Shown here: positions 46,420 through 54,732 of the stretch, in pieces
How the letters are laid out: each line of letters starts with the position of its first letter
Position numbering within the stretch: the stretch's first letter is position 1
Assembly (NCBI RefSeq): GCF_028621895.1
Contig: NZ_CP117520.1
Coordinates: 2,170,001-2,234,000 of the forward strand
DNA: 64,000 nucleotides
Direction: 5' to 3'
Origin: Acinetobacter sp. GSS19
GTDB lineage: Bacteria; Pseudomonadota; Gammaproteobacteria; Pseudomonadales; Moraxellaceae
The notes under the pieces: model-generated
What the model was told of the DNA's origin: nothing
The model's database searches: none
What the model saw: the letters and a program-made list of their open reading frames with translations, nothing else
Position numbers and translations under genes: made by a program

Positions 46420-48786
46420 CTAGGAAACATCGGCATAAAGCTGATTTTCGAGCTCTTTCAGTGCATCTGTATAATCTTGAGGCGAACCGAAAGCTTGAAT
46501 AATTTCGACAATTGACCCCATTTGATTGAAGGGTGGAACATGCAGAATTTTCACATCCTCAATGGGTTCAATGCCCTGATCCGCATACTTGTCTAAAAGC
46601 GCATCAAGGACTTGTCGTGCTTGCTCGTTATACTTGGTGAAATAATTGCGTTTACGCACATTGTTCGCCCGTTCTTTTTTAGTCAATGCGGGCTGGTCAT
46701 AGGCGATATGACAAATCAAATCAAAGGCATCAAAGTCCTTCCCTACTTCATCTTCCAGTGCTTCAAAAATAATGCCCTGCTTTTTAAACTCTTCAATAAT
46801 CAGTGACTTTTTCTCGGCACCTTTCCATTTACGCAGGAAAGTATCCAGCGACTGATAATCTTTAAGAATATGCTGACGGGTGTAATCTTTCAGTGACTCG
46901 GTGACTAACTTGCCATCATTATCATAGAATTGAACACGCTCACCAATCACATTGACCGCGACACCATCAACCACATATTTTTTGGGTGCTTGGTCATCTT
47001 GAGTATCGTCTGTATTTGTACCCGATCCTGAATGGGTTGAACCTTGCTCTGATTGCTCTTCTGTATCGACAATCTGTTCTTCATCTGGAGGAATCACCGA
47101 CTCATCCCCCTTGGGTTCAAAAATCACCACTGGCTCACCATCAAAGGCAGGATCGCTAAACAGTTCAGTGGCCTTTTTGAAGTCCATAATCGTGAACCAA
47201 GTCTTGCCGAACTCTTCATTAATCCGCGTACCTCGTCCTATGATTTGCTTGAATTCAGTCATGGACTTGATGTGCTGATCGAGCACAACCAATTTGCAGG
47301 TTTGAGCATCAACACCAGTAGTCATCAACTTGGAAGTGGTGGCAATCACAGGAAAACGCTCTTCAGGATTAATAAAATTATCCAGTTCAGCTTTACCTTC
47401 TTTATCATCGCCGGTAATACGCATCACGTACTTACGGTTTTCTTTTACTCGCTCCGGATTCAGGTTCACCAATGCCTGACGCATACGTTCTGCATGATCA
47501 ATATCATCACAAAACACAATAGTTTTTGCGTAGGGATCCGTCTTGGATAAAAACTCGGTAATCTTCTTCGCCACCAATTCAGTACGCTTTGTCAGCACCA
47601 GATTGCGGTCCATATCTTTCTGGTTAAAGATGCGGTCTTCAATTTCATTGCCGTGTTTATCTCGCTGTCCCTTCGTTGGTCGCCAGCCTTGTAAATCCTT
47701 GTCTATATCGATGCGGATCACTTTATACGGTGCAAGGAAACCATCCTGAATCCCCTGTTTCAGGGTATAGGTATAAACAGGTTCGCCAAAATAGGTGATA
47801 TTGGAGGTGTCTTTGGTCTCCTTTGGCGTAGCGGTCAAACCTACGTGAGTTGCGGAGCTAAAATATTCCAGAATCTCACGCCATGCAGAATCTTCCTTGG
47901 CACTGCCACGATGACATTCATCAATCACGATCAGGTCAAAAAACTCAGGTGAAAATTGTTTGTAGATGTTCTTTTCTTCTTCCGAACCTGTCACGGCCTG
48001 ATACAGAGACAAATAGATTTCATAGCTCTTATCAATTTTACGGTTGGTGATTTTCGCCATGTGCTGGCCAAAAGGTTTGAAATCATTATTTTTGGTTTGA
48101 TCGACCAAAATATTGCGGTCAGCCAGGAATAAAATCCGCTTCTTCGCACCTGACTTCCATAAACGCCAGATAATTTGAAAAGCGGTATAGGTTTTTCCTG
48201 TACCCGTTGCCATCACCAGTAATACTCGGTCCTGTCCACGCGCAATCGCTTCAATGGTCTTGTTAACGGCATTCACTTGATAATAGCGAGGGGTTTTTCC
48301 TGTACCATCATCATAGTAGGGATATTCTACAATCTGTTTGGATTGTTCTGATTCAATCCCATGGTATTGTTCGTAGAGTTTCCAAAGATGTTCCGGAGAC
48401 GGGAACTCATCGAGGGATAACTCTTGTTCAACGGCACCAAACAACCCCGTGTGATCATGGAACAGGAACGCATCGCCGTTGCTAGAAAATACAAAGGGAA
48501 CAGCAAGACTATCTGCATAACCCAATGCTTGCTGCATACCAGCACCTACACTGTGGTTGTTATCTTTGGCTTCAATAACAGCTAATGGAATATTCTTTTT
48601 ATAGTACAAGACATAATCTGCGCGCTTCCGCTCGCCACGGGTATGCAGCTTCCCACGCACCATGATTTGACCATTGGTGAAAGTCACCTCTTCACGGATT
48701 TGCTGAGCAGTCCATCCTGCCTTCTCTAATGCAGGGTTAATAAACTTGCTGCAAATATCACGTTCAGAGAGCTTTTTCTTGTCCAT
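46420..48786 (-). CDS. hsdR: Type I restriction enzyme motor/nuclease subunit HsdR
   Basis: 788 aa. The N-terminal PD-(D/E)xK nuclease has D57 and E72-A-K74 in AVIEAKDNN. The SF2 motor has Walker A ATGTGKT (193-199), DECH in [14 protein letters not shown] and the QIIGRGTRI motif VI. The C-terminus matches the EcoEI-type HsdR domain ([19 protein letters not shown]), which places it in the shorter HsdR subgroup. An acidic, Ser/Thr-rich linker (about 570-620) separates motor and C-terminal domain. First gene of hsdR-hsdM-hsdS-X-DUF262. Confidence 0.96.
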   Translation of the reverse strand: MDKKKLSERDICSKFINPALEKAGWTAQQIREEVTFTNGQIMVRGKLHTRGERKRADYVLYYKKNIPLAVIEAKDNNHSVGAGMQQALGYADSLAVPFVFSSNGDAFLFHDHTGLFGAVEQELSLDEFPSPEHLWKLYEQYHGIESEQSKQIVEYPYYDDGTGKTPRYYQVNAVNKTIEAIARGQDRVLLVMATGTGKTYTAFQIIWRLWKSGAKKRILFLADRNILVDQTKNNDFKPFGQHMAKITNRKIDKSYEIYLSLYQAVTGSEEEKNIYKQFSPEFFDLIVIDECHRGSAKEDSAWREILEYFSSATHVGLTATPKETKDTSNITYFGEPVYTYTLKQGIQDGFLAPYKVIRIDIDKDLQGWRPTKGQRDKHGNEIEDRIFNQKDMDRNLVLTKRTELVAKKITEFLSKTDPYAKTIVFCDDIDHAERMRQALVNLNPERVKENRKYVMRITGDDKEGKAELDNFINPEERFPVIATTSKLMTTGVDAQTCKLVVLDQHIKSMTEFKQIIGRGTRINEEFGKTWFTIMDFKKATELFSDPAFDGEPVVIFEPKGDESVIPPDEEQIVDTEEQSEQGSTHSGSGTNTDDTQDDQAPKKYVVDGVAVNVIGERVQFYDNDGKLVTESLKDYTRQHILKDYQSLDTFLRKWKGAEKKSLIIEEFKKQGIIFEALEDEVGKDFDAFDLICHIAYDQPALTKKERANNVRKRNYFTKYNEQARQVLDALLDKYADQGIEPIEDVKILHVPPFNQMGSIVEIIQAFGSPQDYTDALKELENQLYADVS

Positions 48787-48928
48787 CTGAGAGACTACCC
48801 ATTATTTATTGTGTTATTAATCAAGTAAACAGAATACTCAAAAATGGAATATTAAGAAAGCAGGTAAATCCCAGATAAAAATAAAGTTTTTGAGGTATGT
48901 AATTCAATCTAGAAAATATTCATTTCTA

Positions 48929-49347
48929 TGGATACCAGCTTGGATACCGAATTAAACTATGTCTATAGAGCGTAACCAATACTGTAACCGTAACTAAAAT
49001 GCCGTCGTTAAAAGATGCTTTTTCAGACTAACCTAACGACTAACCAGTATTTTGCTAACCAATTACAGCATCCAAACATACTTATTCTCGGGTAAAGCTT
49101 AGCAACCTTAAAAAGTGCGCAAAAAAAAATAGGCTTTTCCGTGCGCACGTTGCTGCGCACCAGTTATTTGCGTACAAACTTTTAAAGTATAAATAAAAAT
49201 AGCATTTTCCATGTTCACCTAACTGCTCACCTGTAAGTGTTCACCATTCCAATTTAAAAAACGCACCTTCCCATGAAAACCAGGCTTGGAAACCTGAAGA
49301 AGTTCGCAGTAACAATATGGTGTTGCGTGCGAACCTATCCGCGAACC
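48929..49347. repeat. Seven-cluster array of short iterons, each with its own core
   Basis: The 793-nt gap between hsdR and the XRE gene holds no plausible gene. Clusters, with start positions of each copy: GGATACC 48930, 48942; GTAACC 48972, 48984 (GTAACT 48990); CTAACC 49028, 49040, 49055; GCGCAC[C/G] 49143, 49155 (GCGTACA 49170); G[T/C]TCACC 49213, 49225, 49239; G[A/G]AAACC 49275, 49288; GCGAACC 49329, 49341. The first spacing is 12 nt in six of the seven. Several clusters are preceded by an AT-rich leader close to AAAATAGCATTTTCC. Minus-strand form GGTNNNN; the fifth cluster reads GGTGAAC, as in phage P4 type I iterons. Confidence 0.7.
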
Positions 49348-49579
49348 ATTTTTGAAAAAATTACACTAGCACGTGGTCTGCTCCGAAAAATCTTTTTATA
49401 GGGGAAACCATTAATTCTAAATTTCAGGTTTTAACATTATTAAGTCATGGCTATTATCTAATGATCGTTTCAAATGAATTAAACTTGAAACATTAAATTA
49501 CTACCTATATGCTCTTATATGGTTTACAATTTTTAAATATTTTAATATTTCGTAAACCGACAATCATCAGGAGGTCAGC

Positions 49580-50647
49580 ATGTTTGGTGAACGATTGCTA
49601 CGTGCCCGATCCTCTAATGGGCTTTCGATGAAAGACTTGGCTAATCAAGTTGGTTTAAGTGCCAACATGATTAAGAAGTATGAACATGGCGATAGCTTGC
49701 CCTCTTCTGACATATTGCTAAAGTTGGCAAAAGCTTTAAATTTACGCGTGGAATACTTCTTTCGGCCTGTCAAAATTAGTTTAGGACAAATCGAATACCG
49801 TAAAAAAGCGAATGCTTCACAAAAACAACTTCAGTGCATCAAGAATGATGTTCTTGACCAAGTTGAGCGATGGTTTGACCTATCAAACCAGTGGCCTGTA
49901 TTTCCTGTTCCTAACTTTAGCCTTCCAACCTGTGTACCTAATCTCATACAAAGTTTAGATGAGATAGAGCAACTCGCTGACAACTTGCGTCAAGAATGGC
50001 AACTAGGCTTTGATCATATCACTGACCTCATTGACTTATTAGAATCTCGAGGTATTTTAGTGGTGGTCAGTAATGCTGTCGCCGATGGTTCTGTCGATGG
50101 CTTACAAATGCATGCAAATCATAAACCTATTCTGGTTGTTTCTGGCCACGTATCCGGTGATCGTCAACGCTTTACCCTAGCACATGAACTGGCACATTTA
50201 CTTATTCATGGGCACTTAGCCGAAAATATTGATGAAGAAAAAGCATGTCACCGCTTTGCATCAGCATTTTTATTGCCTGCTATTGCGTTACACCAACGTT
50301 TAGGTAATCGGCGCCATAATATCGAACTACAAGAATTGTATTTGCTTAAGCATGAATTCGGAATCAGTATGTCAGCTTGTGCTTACCGCGCCAAAGAACT
50401 AGGCATTATTAATGAATCTCTGCATAAAAGAATCATGATTAAGTTCAGTAAAAATAAATGGCGCCAACAAGAACCTGGTGAAGCATATCCACAGGAAAAA
50501 ACCACTTTCTTTCGTCAATTAGTTTTTCGCGCCTTAGCAGAAGAGATAGTTAGTGACAGCAAAGCTGCAGAACTACTCGGAATCTCATTAATTGAGTTGC
50601 GTCAAGTGCGCAAACTGGAGCTGTTAAATGCAGCTTTTAATCAGTGA
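49580..50647 (+). CDS. XRE-family HTH / ImmA-IrrE metallopeptidase (antitoxin-type regulator)
   Basis: 355 aa. An XRE helix-turn-helix (residues 3-58: ERLLRARSSNGLSMKDLANQVGLSANMIKKYEHG) is joined to an ImmA/IrrE zinc peptidase domain with HELAH (202-206) and a downstream acidic ligand in NIDEEKACHRFASAFLLP. A C-terminal helical region with a second HTH-like stretch follows (DSKAAELLGISLIELRQV). GGAGG precedes the ATG. Overlaps the PIN gene by 20 nt. Such Xre-COG2856 plus PIN pairs have been proposed as toxin-antitoxin systems; peptidase activity could release the toxin or repressor on stress. Confidence 0.9.
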   Translation: MFGERLLRARSSNGLSMKDLANQVGLSANMIKKYEHGDSLPSSDILLKLAKALNLRVEYFFRPVKISLGQIEYRKKANASQKQLQCIKNDVLDQVERWFDLSNQWPVFPVPNFSLPTCVPNLIQSLDEIEQLADNLRQEWQLGFDHITDLIDLLESRGILVVVSNAVADGSVDGLQMHANHKPILVVSGHVSGDRQRFTLAHELAHLLIHGHLAENIDEEKACHRFASAFLLPAIALHQRLGNRRHNIELQELYLLKHEFGISMSACAYRAKELGIINESLHKRIMIKFSKNKWRQQEPGEAYPQEKTTFFRQLVFRALAEEIVSDSKAAELLGISLIELRQVRKLELLNAAFNQ

Positions 50648-51116
50648 TGCCAATATTCTGATTGACTTACATGATGGCGGATTATTGCCATACATGTTCA
50701 ATCTACCATATGAGTTTGCTACACCAGATATTTTGTTTATGGAAGAGTTAGCCTCCAGCCATCCAAACTTAGTCGGATTAGGACTGCGATTAAAAACCAT
50801 CCAACCTGAATATATGCATTATGCTTTTACACTGAGCGATAAACACCCAAAAGTTAGCACCAACGATTGTCTAGTTTTGTCATTAGCGAAACAAGAAAAA
50901 TGCACTTTGCTTACAGGTGATAGACGCTTAGTTAATGTAGCAGAAAAAGAAGCCGTTATCGTTAAAGGTACTATTTGGCTAGTAGAACAAATGGTAAAAC
51001 ATAATATCATTACAGTTGATGAGGCTAAAGTAGCCTATCAACAAATGGAGTCAGCTGGTAGCCGATTACCTTTTTTGGAGGCACATAAAAGGCTAAATGA
51101 ATTATTAGCAAATTAA
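50628..51116 (+). CDS. PIN-domain ribonuclease, putative toxin
   Basis: 162 aa. PIN fold with the acidic quartet plausible at Asp7 (ISDANILIDL), a Glu in FMEELAS, Asp in STNDCLVLSLA and Asp in LLTGDRRL. PIN toxins cleave tRNA, rRNA or mRNA. Begins inside the 3' end of the XRE-ImmA gene (20-nt overlap), so the two are co-expressed. The C-terminal tail (TVDEAKVAYQQMESAGSRLPFLEAHKRLNELL) may bind the partner. Confidence 0.87.
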   Translation: MQLLISDANILIDLHDGGLLPYMFNLPYEFATPDILFMEELASSHPNLVGLGLRLKTIQPEYMHYAFTLSDKHPKVSTNDCLVLSLAKQEKCTLLTGDRRLVNVAEKEAVIVKGTIWLVEQMVKHNIITVDEAKVAYQQMESAGSRLPFLEAHKRLNELLAN

Positions 51117-51165
51117 TGTTTCAAGAGTCTCGTCAAACAAGTAAACCCAAACATAACTTTTTTAC

Positions 51166-51186
51166 TTGTTGGTATTTTTGTTGGTA
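51166..51186 (+). repeat. Right-end TTGTTGGTA repeats
   Basis: Two copies of TTGTTGGTA (51166-51174 and 51178-51186), identical to those upstream of int. They lie 64-84 nt inside the right attachment site. Confidence 0.55.
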
Positions 51187-51249
51187 CTTATTAAAATGTA
51201 AAAATAAATATTATTATAAATCATAATATTATAACGAAAAACCGGCACA

Positions 51250-51264
51250 CTCTCTCACCGCCAA
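51250..51264 (+). repeat. Right attachment site (att direct repeat)
   Basis: CTCTCTCACCGCCAA, identical to 34988-35002. It is the original 3' end of the chromosomal tRNA-Ser before insertion. Confidence 0.85.
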
Positions 51265-51271
51265 GATTCAG

Positions 51272-51332
51272 TTCTGAAACATACTTCAGAATCTAAAAAG
51301 GCTTAAATCTACTAAAGGATTTGAGCTTTTTT
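51272..51332 (+). terminator. Original tRNA-Ser downstream hairpin and terminator
   Basis: TTCTGAA-ACATAC-TTCAGAA hairpin (51272-51291), then AAAGGCTTAAATC...GGATTTGAGCTTTTTT. It now stands alone behind the att repeat, without its tRNA. The rest of the gap up to 51599 holds only AT-rich sequence. Confidence 0.6.
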
Positions 51333-51599
51333 ATTGCCTTTTGAAATCCATTCTTTGAGTAAAAAATAAAATTCCTCGTACTTAGAAATAATTCATCACC
51401 TCAATTCCACAGTCGCGGAATTCATCAATATAGATTTAACTCGAATATCAAAAATAAATGAAAATTCCATCAAATTTCACCTCCTCTCTTTTACGTCTAG
51501 ATACATGTTCAGACTAGAACAATCTGCGTATTTTTTGCATGCTTAAAGTGTCGTTATGGTTTTGGAAATTTCTCATTACATCCACATCAGGAGAAGCGT

Positions 51600-51752
51600 A
51601 TGAGCCACAAACACAATATAAAAAAAGACGAACAGCGTAAGGAAGCTGAAGAGCGGCAAAAACTGCACCAAGAACGAGAAGAAAAAGAAGCACAAGAAAA
51701 AGCCGATTTACCTGATCCCGAAAAATCACGTCCTTACGTCAAATATCACTAA
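51600..51752 (+). CDS. 50-residue highly charged protein
   Basis: Short gene: MSHKHNIKKDEQRKEAEERQ, then a Gln/Glu/Lys-rich helix and the end PDPEKSRPYVKYH. AGGAG lies 6 nt before the ATG. Almost half of the residues are charged, so a single amphipathic or coiled helix is likely. A 13-bp hairpin follows the stop. The ribosome-binding site and hairpin support a real gene. Function unknown. Confidence 0.65.
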   Translation: MSHKHNIKKDEQRKEAEERQKLHQEREEKEAQEKADLPDPEKSRPYVKYH

Positions 51753-51781
51753 GCAACTTCCTGAAACGTCAGTCTCTCATC

Positions 51782-51817
51782 AGAAAGTTTGAATCCAGCA
51801 TTCAAACTTTCTATTTT
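51782..51817 (+). terminator. Hairpin after the 50-residue protein gene
   Basis: Perfect 13-bp stem AGAAAGTTTGAAT/ATTCAAACTTTCT with a 5-nt loop, then ATTTTG. Confidence 0.65.
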
Positions 51818-52015
51818 GTAGTTGTTTAAATTTCTACCTAGTTTTTATGGGTATTTTTAAAATGAAATAAATGTGTTGCAAGAAAATTCATTTATTTTTT
51901 ATCTGGTGAAATTTTAATTGCGGTTCTACCCCCTGATCAATTAAACAAAAAACAACCAACCATTAATCCACTCGCTTGTATTTTGAATCGATTTCGGTAA
52001 AATTCACGCCACGTT

Positions 52016-52091
<76 letters not shown>

Positions 52092-52136
52092 TTCCTTTCT
52101 CGCGTTGCTTTGACTAAAACACTCTCGCGTTCAGCA

Positions 52137-52979
52137 CTATGACTCAGCTGCCCTCTCTGCAGAAATTTGCACATAATTTAGACAACCTTCACGATAAAGC
52201 TTGTCACACAATTTTGCTGTCATCAGAATTTTAAATCCATCCAACCCCGCTGCTTTCAGTGCTGTTTTTGCTAACTGATCAACATAATTTGCAAAACCGG
52301 CCAATACCGCTTCGGACAAATCGGTGAATTGGCATCGGCTAAATCCCGACTCGAATAACATCTCTTCCGCTTGCTGCTGCTCCGGTAAAGTGTCCACATC
52401 GATATCTGCCGCTTTCAGTAAATAGCGATATTGAAGCTGTTTAAAGGAAGATAAAGTCTGCCAGCGAGGTGAACGCACCAAATAATGGAACGCTAAACGC
52501 CCTTGGGGCTTAAGCATACGGTGAGCAACGTTCAGAAATTTACTGAAGGGATGATGATAAGCCGCATCGATGCACAAGATGACATCGAAAGCCTGTTCTA
52601 ACTCAGGTTCTCTCAGTTGCATAAAAGACGAGGCATAGATTGCATCTAATCCCGGAATGCACTGCTGTTGAATTTGCTCAACGCAGGCCTTTTGTAATTC
52701 GACGGCACTAAAATGGCTTAAATGGTAATGCTGAGACCAATGGAGCAGACTGGCACCTTGGCCACAGCCTAAATCCAGCACATGATCTGTGGCTGTTAAA
52801 GCAATAGCCTGTGCCAACTGATCAGCCAACTGGCGGCAGGCTTCGGGATATGATCGCTGCTGTGCCGACCAATATCCCAAATTACTCCAAGCGAGTAAGG
52901 ACTCATCTCCCAACAACGTGCTATTAATCGCATACTTATGCTGAGGAAATAAAGCCTGTATCGTCTTGCGTAGTTGCAT
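52137..52979 (-). CDS. SAM-dependent methyltransferase paired with an FAD oxidoreductase
   Basis: 280 aa. Motif I HVLDLGCGQGASLLHW, motif II around FSAVELQKAC, motif IV VILCIDAAYHHPF and LKPQGRLAFHYLV place it in the class I family, near sterol/cyclopropane/polyketide-type C-methyltransferases. It starts 6 nt after the FAD oxidoreductase, so they form an operon. The pair suggests modification of a lipid or isoprenoid, but the substrate cannot be read. Confidence 0.82.
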   Translation of the reverse strand: MQLRKTIQALFPQHKYAINSTLLGDESLLAWSNLGYWSAQQRSYPEACRQLADQLAQAIALTATDHVLDLGCGQGASLLHWSQHYHLSHFSAVELQKACVEQIQQQCIPGLDAIYASSFMQLREPELEQAFDVILCIDAAYHHPFSKFLNVAHRMLKPQGRLAFHYLVRSPRWQTLSSFKQLQYRYLLKAADIDVDTLPEQQQAEEMLFESGFSRCQFTDLSEAVLAGFANYVDQLAKTALKAAGLDGFKILMTAKLCDKLYREGCLNYVQISAERAAES

Positions 52980-52985
52980 GCTGCT

Positions 52986-54284
52986 TTAATAGCCTAACTC
53001 GGGTGCCACCTCAATATGCGGTTTCAAGCCGACAAATGGCAATGGTGCCCCTAAAATTTCAGCAATTTTCATCGCTGAGGTCACGGCGGACTCTAAAATT
53101 GGCAAGCCATCACATGACCAGGAGCCACAGTAAAAGACTTTACGACCAAGTTGTAAATGACGTTGCTGCAATTCTTGATTCAAAGCGACAGTTTCGCGAT
53201 CAACTACGGCACGAGTTAAGGTCACAGAAGAAATAATTTTCTTAGGATCAATCGGAGTGACAGGACGCCATGTTTGGAATACTGGTGTCTTACCCACCAA
53301 GCTTGGCTCAACAGCATTAATCCATACGGTAAATTGCTGACGGGTAAATTGACGATCCATCATATAGCTCAATGCAGACCAGTCCTTACGGCGTGGTGGC
53401 ATCACCGATGGATCAGTATGCACCACCAGATCACCTTGCTCGAAACGGAATTTGCTCAGTAAAGCCAGATCATCAGCAAACTGTGGTGTATTCAGGAATT
53501 CTGCCATTTTCGTTGTTGGCGTCGCCACCACGACACGGTCAAACAGGTAATGCTTGCCCTGCATCGTTTCAACCCGTACCTGTTCATCCTGCTGTTCCAC
53601 ATTGACTACAGGCGATGCGCTGTGCAGCTCGATATCTTGAATCAAACGGTCGACCAGAGCCGGTGTTCCACCTTGCAAACGCAGTAATGCTTCACCATCC
53701 GTCAACTGGCGCAAAAAAGTCAGTAAAGGCTTGGCAGGCCATTCACCAATGGTTTTGGGATCACAGGTACAGATGGTATAAAGCACCGGCATGATCGCAC
53801 CGTGCCAAAACACTTCTTCAATATCATGCTGTTGAATGAATTCATTCAGCGTGATGTCTTGGTCTTTGGATTTAAAAAATTTGTGCAGTGCTGTCTTTAA
53901 CTGCAACATGCCTTTGACCAGACGCCAGCCATATTGCTTGATGCCTTTACGGTTATTGATAATCGGCAAATTACCAATCCGGGTACGGCTGGTGGTCAGC
54001 CATGTCTCGGTACGATCTTCAAATAACCAGCTGCACGCCATATAGGTGCGCACCGGAAAGGTTTTCATGCCGAGATGCGTGGCCAGGCTGAGGGTGTTTT
54101 TCCATAAATTCGGATTCATCACACGCAACGGTGCATCAATCAACCCACCATCAAATTCGATACTATGGCTATCCATGCCGCGACCCGGCAGCGCCTCAAA
54201 AATCGTAATATTATGTCCCGCATCTTTAAGAATTCTTGCGGTAGCTAAGCCAGCCATGCCACTACCAATAATTGCAATATCCAA
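52986..54284 (-). CDS. FAD-dependent amine-oxidase-like oxidoreductase
   Basis: 432 aa. N-terminal dinucleotide-binding fold MDIAIIGSGMAGLATARILKDAGHNITIFEA; second nucleotide-contact region around ALVDRLIQDIELHSASPVVNVEQ, with VVVATPTTKMAEFL; C-terminal FYCGSWSCDGLPILESAVTSAMKIAEIL closes the FAD site. It resembles the NAD(P)-binding flavoproteins that accompany fatty-acid methyltransferases (cfa-type loci), but here no DUF1365 gene is present. Co-transcribed with the methyltransferase downstream. Confidence 0.85.
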   Translation of the reverse strand: MDIAIIGSGMAGLATARILKDAGHNITIFEALPGRGMDSHSIEFDGGLIDAPLRVMNPNLWKNTLSLATHLGMKTFPVRTYMACSWLFEDRTETWLTTSRTRIGNLPIINNRKGIKQYGWRLVKGMLQLKTALHKFFKSKDQDITLNEFIQQHDIEEVFWHGAIMPVLYTICTCDPKTIGEWPAKPLLTFLRQLTDGEALLRLQGGTPALVDRLIQDIELHSASPVVNVEQQDEQVRVETMQGKHYLFDRVVVATPTTKMAEFLNTPQFADDLALLSKFRFEQGDLVVHTDPSVMPPRRKDWSALSYMMDRQFTRQQFTVWINAVEPSLVGKTPVFQTWRPVTPIDPKKIISSVTLTRAVVDRETVALNQELQQRHLQLGRKVFYCGSWSCDGLPILESAVTSAMKIAEILGAPLPFVGLKPHIEVAPELGY

Positions 54285-54531
54285 AATTATTATCCGTGAG
54301 TGAACTATTTTCTCGATTATGAACCATACTTTTTAGAAAAACTGTATTAAAAAATGCCAGTTTTTTCTTTTTCCCTATACAGGCCTTTTTTACATTTTAT
54401 TGTACTTTTCTGATATCTAGCGAGTGCCATAACATGATCAAAGATAAATGAAAAATTATAAAAATTTACATATTTATAAAAAATACTTTTAAAAAATGAA
54501 CACTTAATTTAACTATTTTTTTATCATACAT

Positions 54532-54560
54532 TTTACAATGTCAGCCGAGTTGGTTAAGAT
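54532..54560 (+). promoter_or_regulatory. Candidate promoter of an orphan transcript
   Basis: TTTACA, 17-nt spacer, TAAGAT on the plus strand. No protein-coding gene follows before the terminator at 54657-54695. Confidence 0.4.
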
Positions 54561-54566
54561 AGCCTG

Positions 54567-54695
54567 CAAAATAAAAATTGATAACTACATCACACTATCT
54601 ACAATAAATAATCAGACCAACGCGACAAAACAAGAAACTTAGCAGCGCATAAAATAAAGAAGCCCCTACCCAAGTAGGCGCTTCTTGCTTTTTTT
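54567..54695 (+). ncRNA. Candidate small RNA between the FAD oxidoreductase and pirin genes
   Basis: The 448-nt gap 54285-54732 has no gene. A promoter-like pair at 54532-54560 is followed about 100 nt later by a strong plus-strand terminator (54657-54695). The predicted transcript is about 130 nt. Only the terminator is convincing; it could also simply stop minus-strand pirin transcription. Confidence 0.35.
54657..54695. terminator. Strong hairpin terminator downstream of pirin
   Basis: AAGAAGC-C-CCTAC-CCAA-GTAGG-C-GCTTCTT, then GCTTTTTTTCTC on the plus strand and TATTTTATG on the minus strand. The T-run is better on the plus strand, where no gene precedes. Confidence 0.75.
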
Positions 54696-54732
54696 CTCAC
54701 TTAGCTCAATACCAATACAGGCCAATACGGCG

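Larger units (their letters stand above)
34988..51264. mobile_element. tRNA-Ser-integrated genomic island with restriction and toxin-antitoxin-like cargo
   Basis: About 16.3 kb bounded by a 15-bp direct repeat of the tRNA-Ser 3' end, with a P4-type integrase next to the tRNA. It encodes an AlpA regulator and RepA-like helicase (excision/replication), a type I restriction-modification operon with accessory genes, and an XRE-ImmA/IrrE/PIN pair. No capsid, tail, relaxase or mating genes are seen. Integrase arm-like repeats lie inside both ends. It fits a satellite-like or minimal integrative element that depends on a helper or on rare excision. Confidence 0.88.

Noticed and set aside
48929..49347. 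Iteron field as a CRISPR array
   Set aside because: Repeats are only 6-7 nt, differ between clusters, spacers are 5-9 nt, and no cas genes are present.
51514..51729. 71-codon minus-strand hydrophobic frame
   Set aside because: Antisense to the better supported 50-codon plus-strand gene, without a ribosome-binding site.
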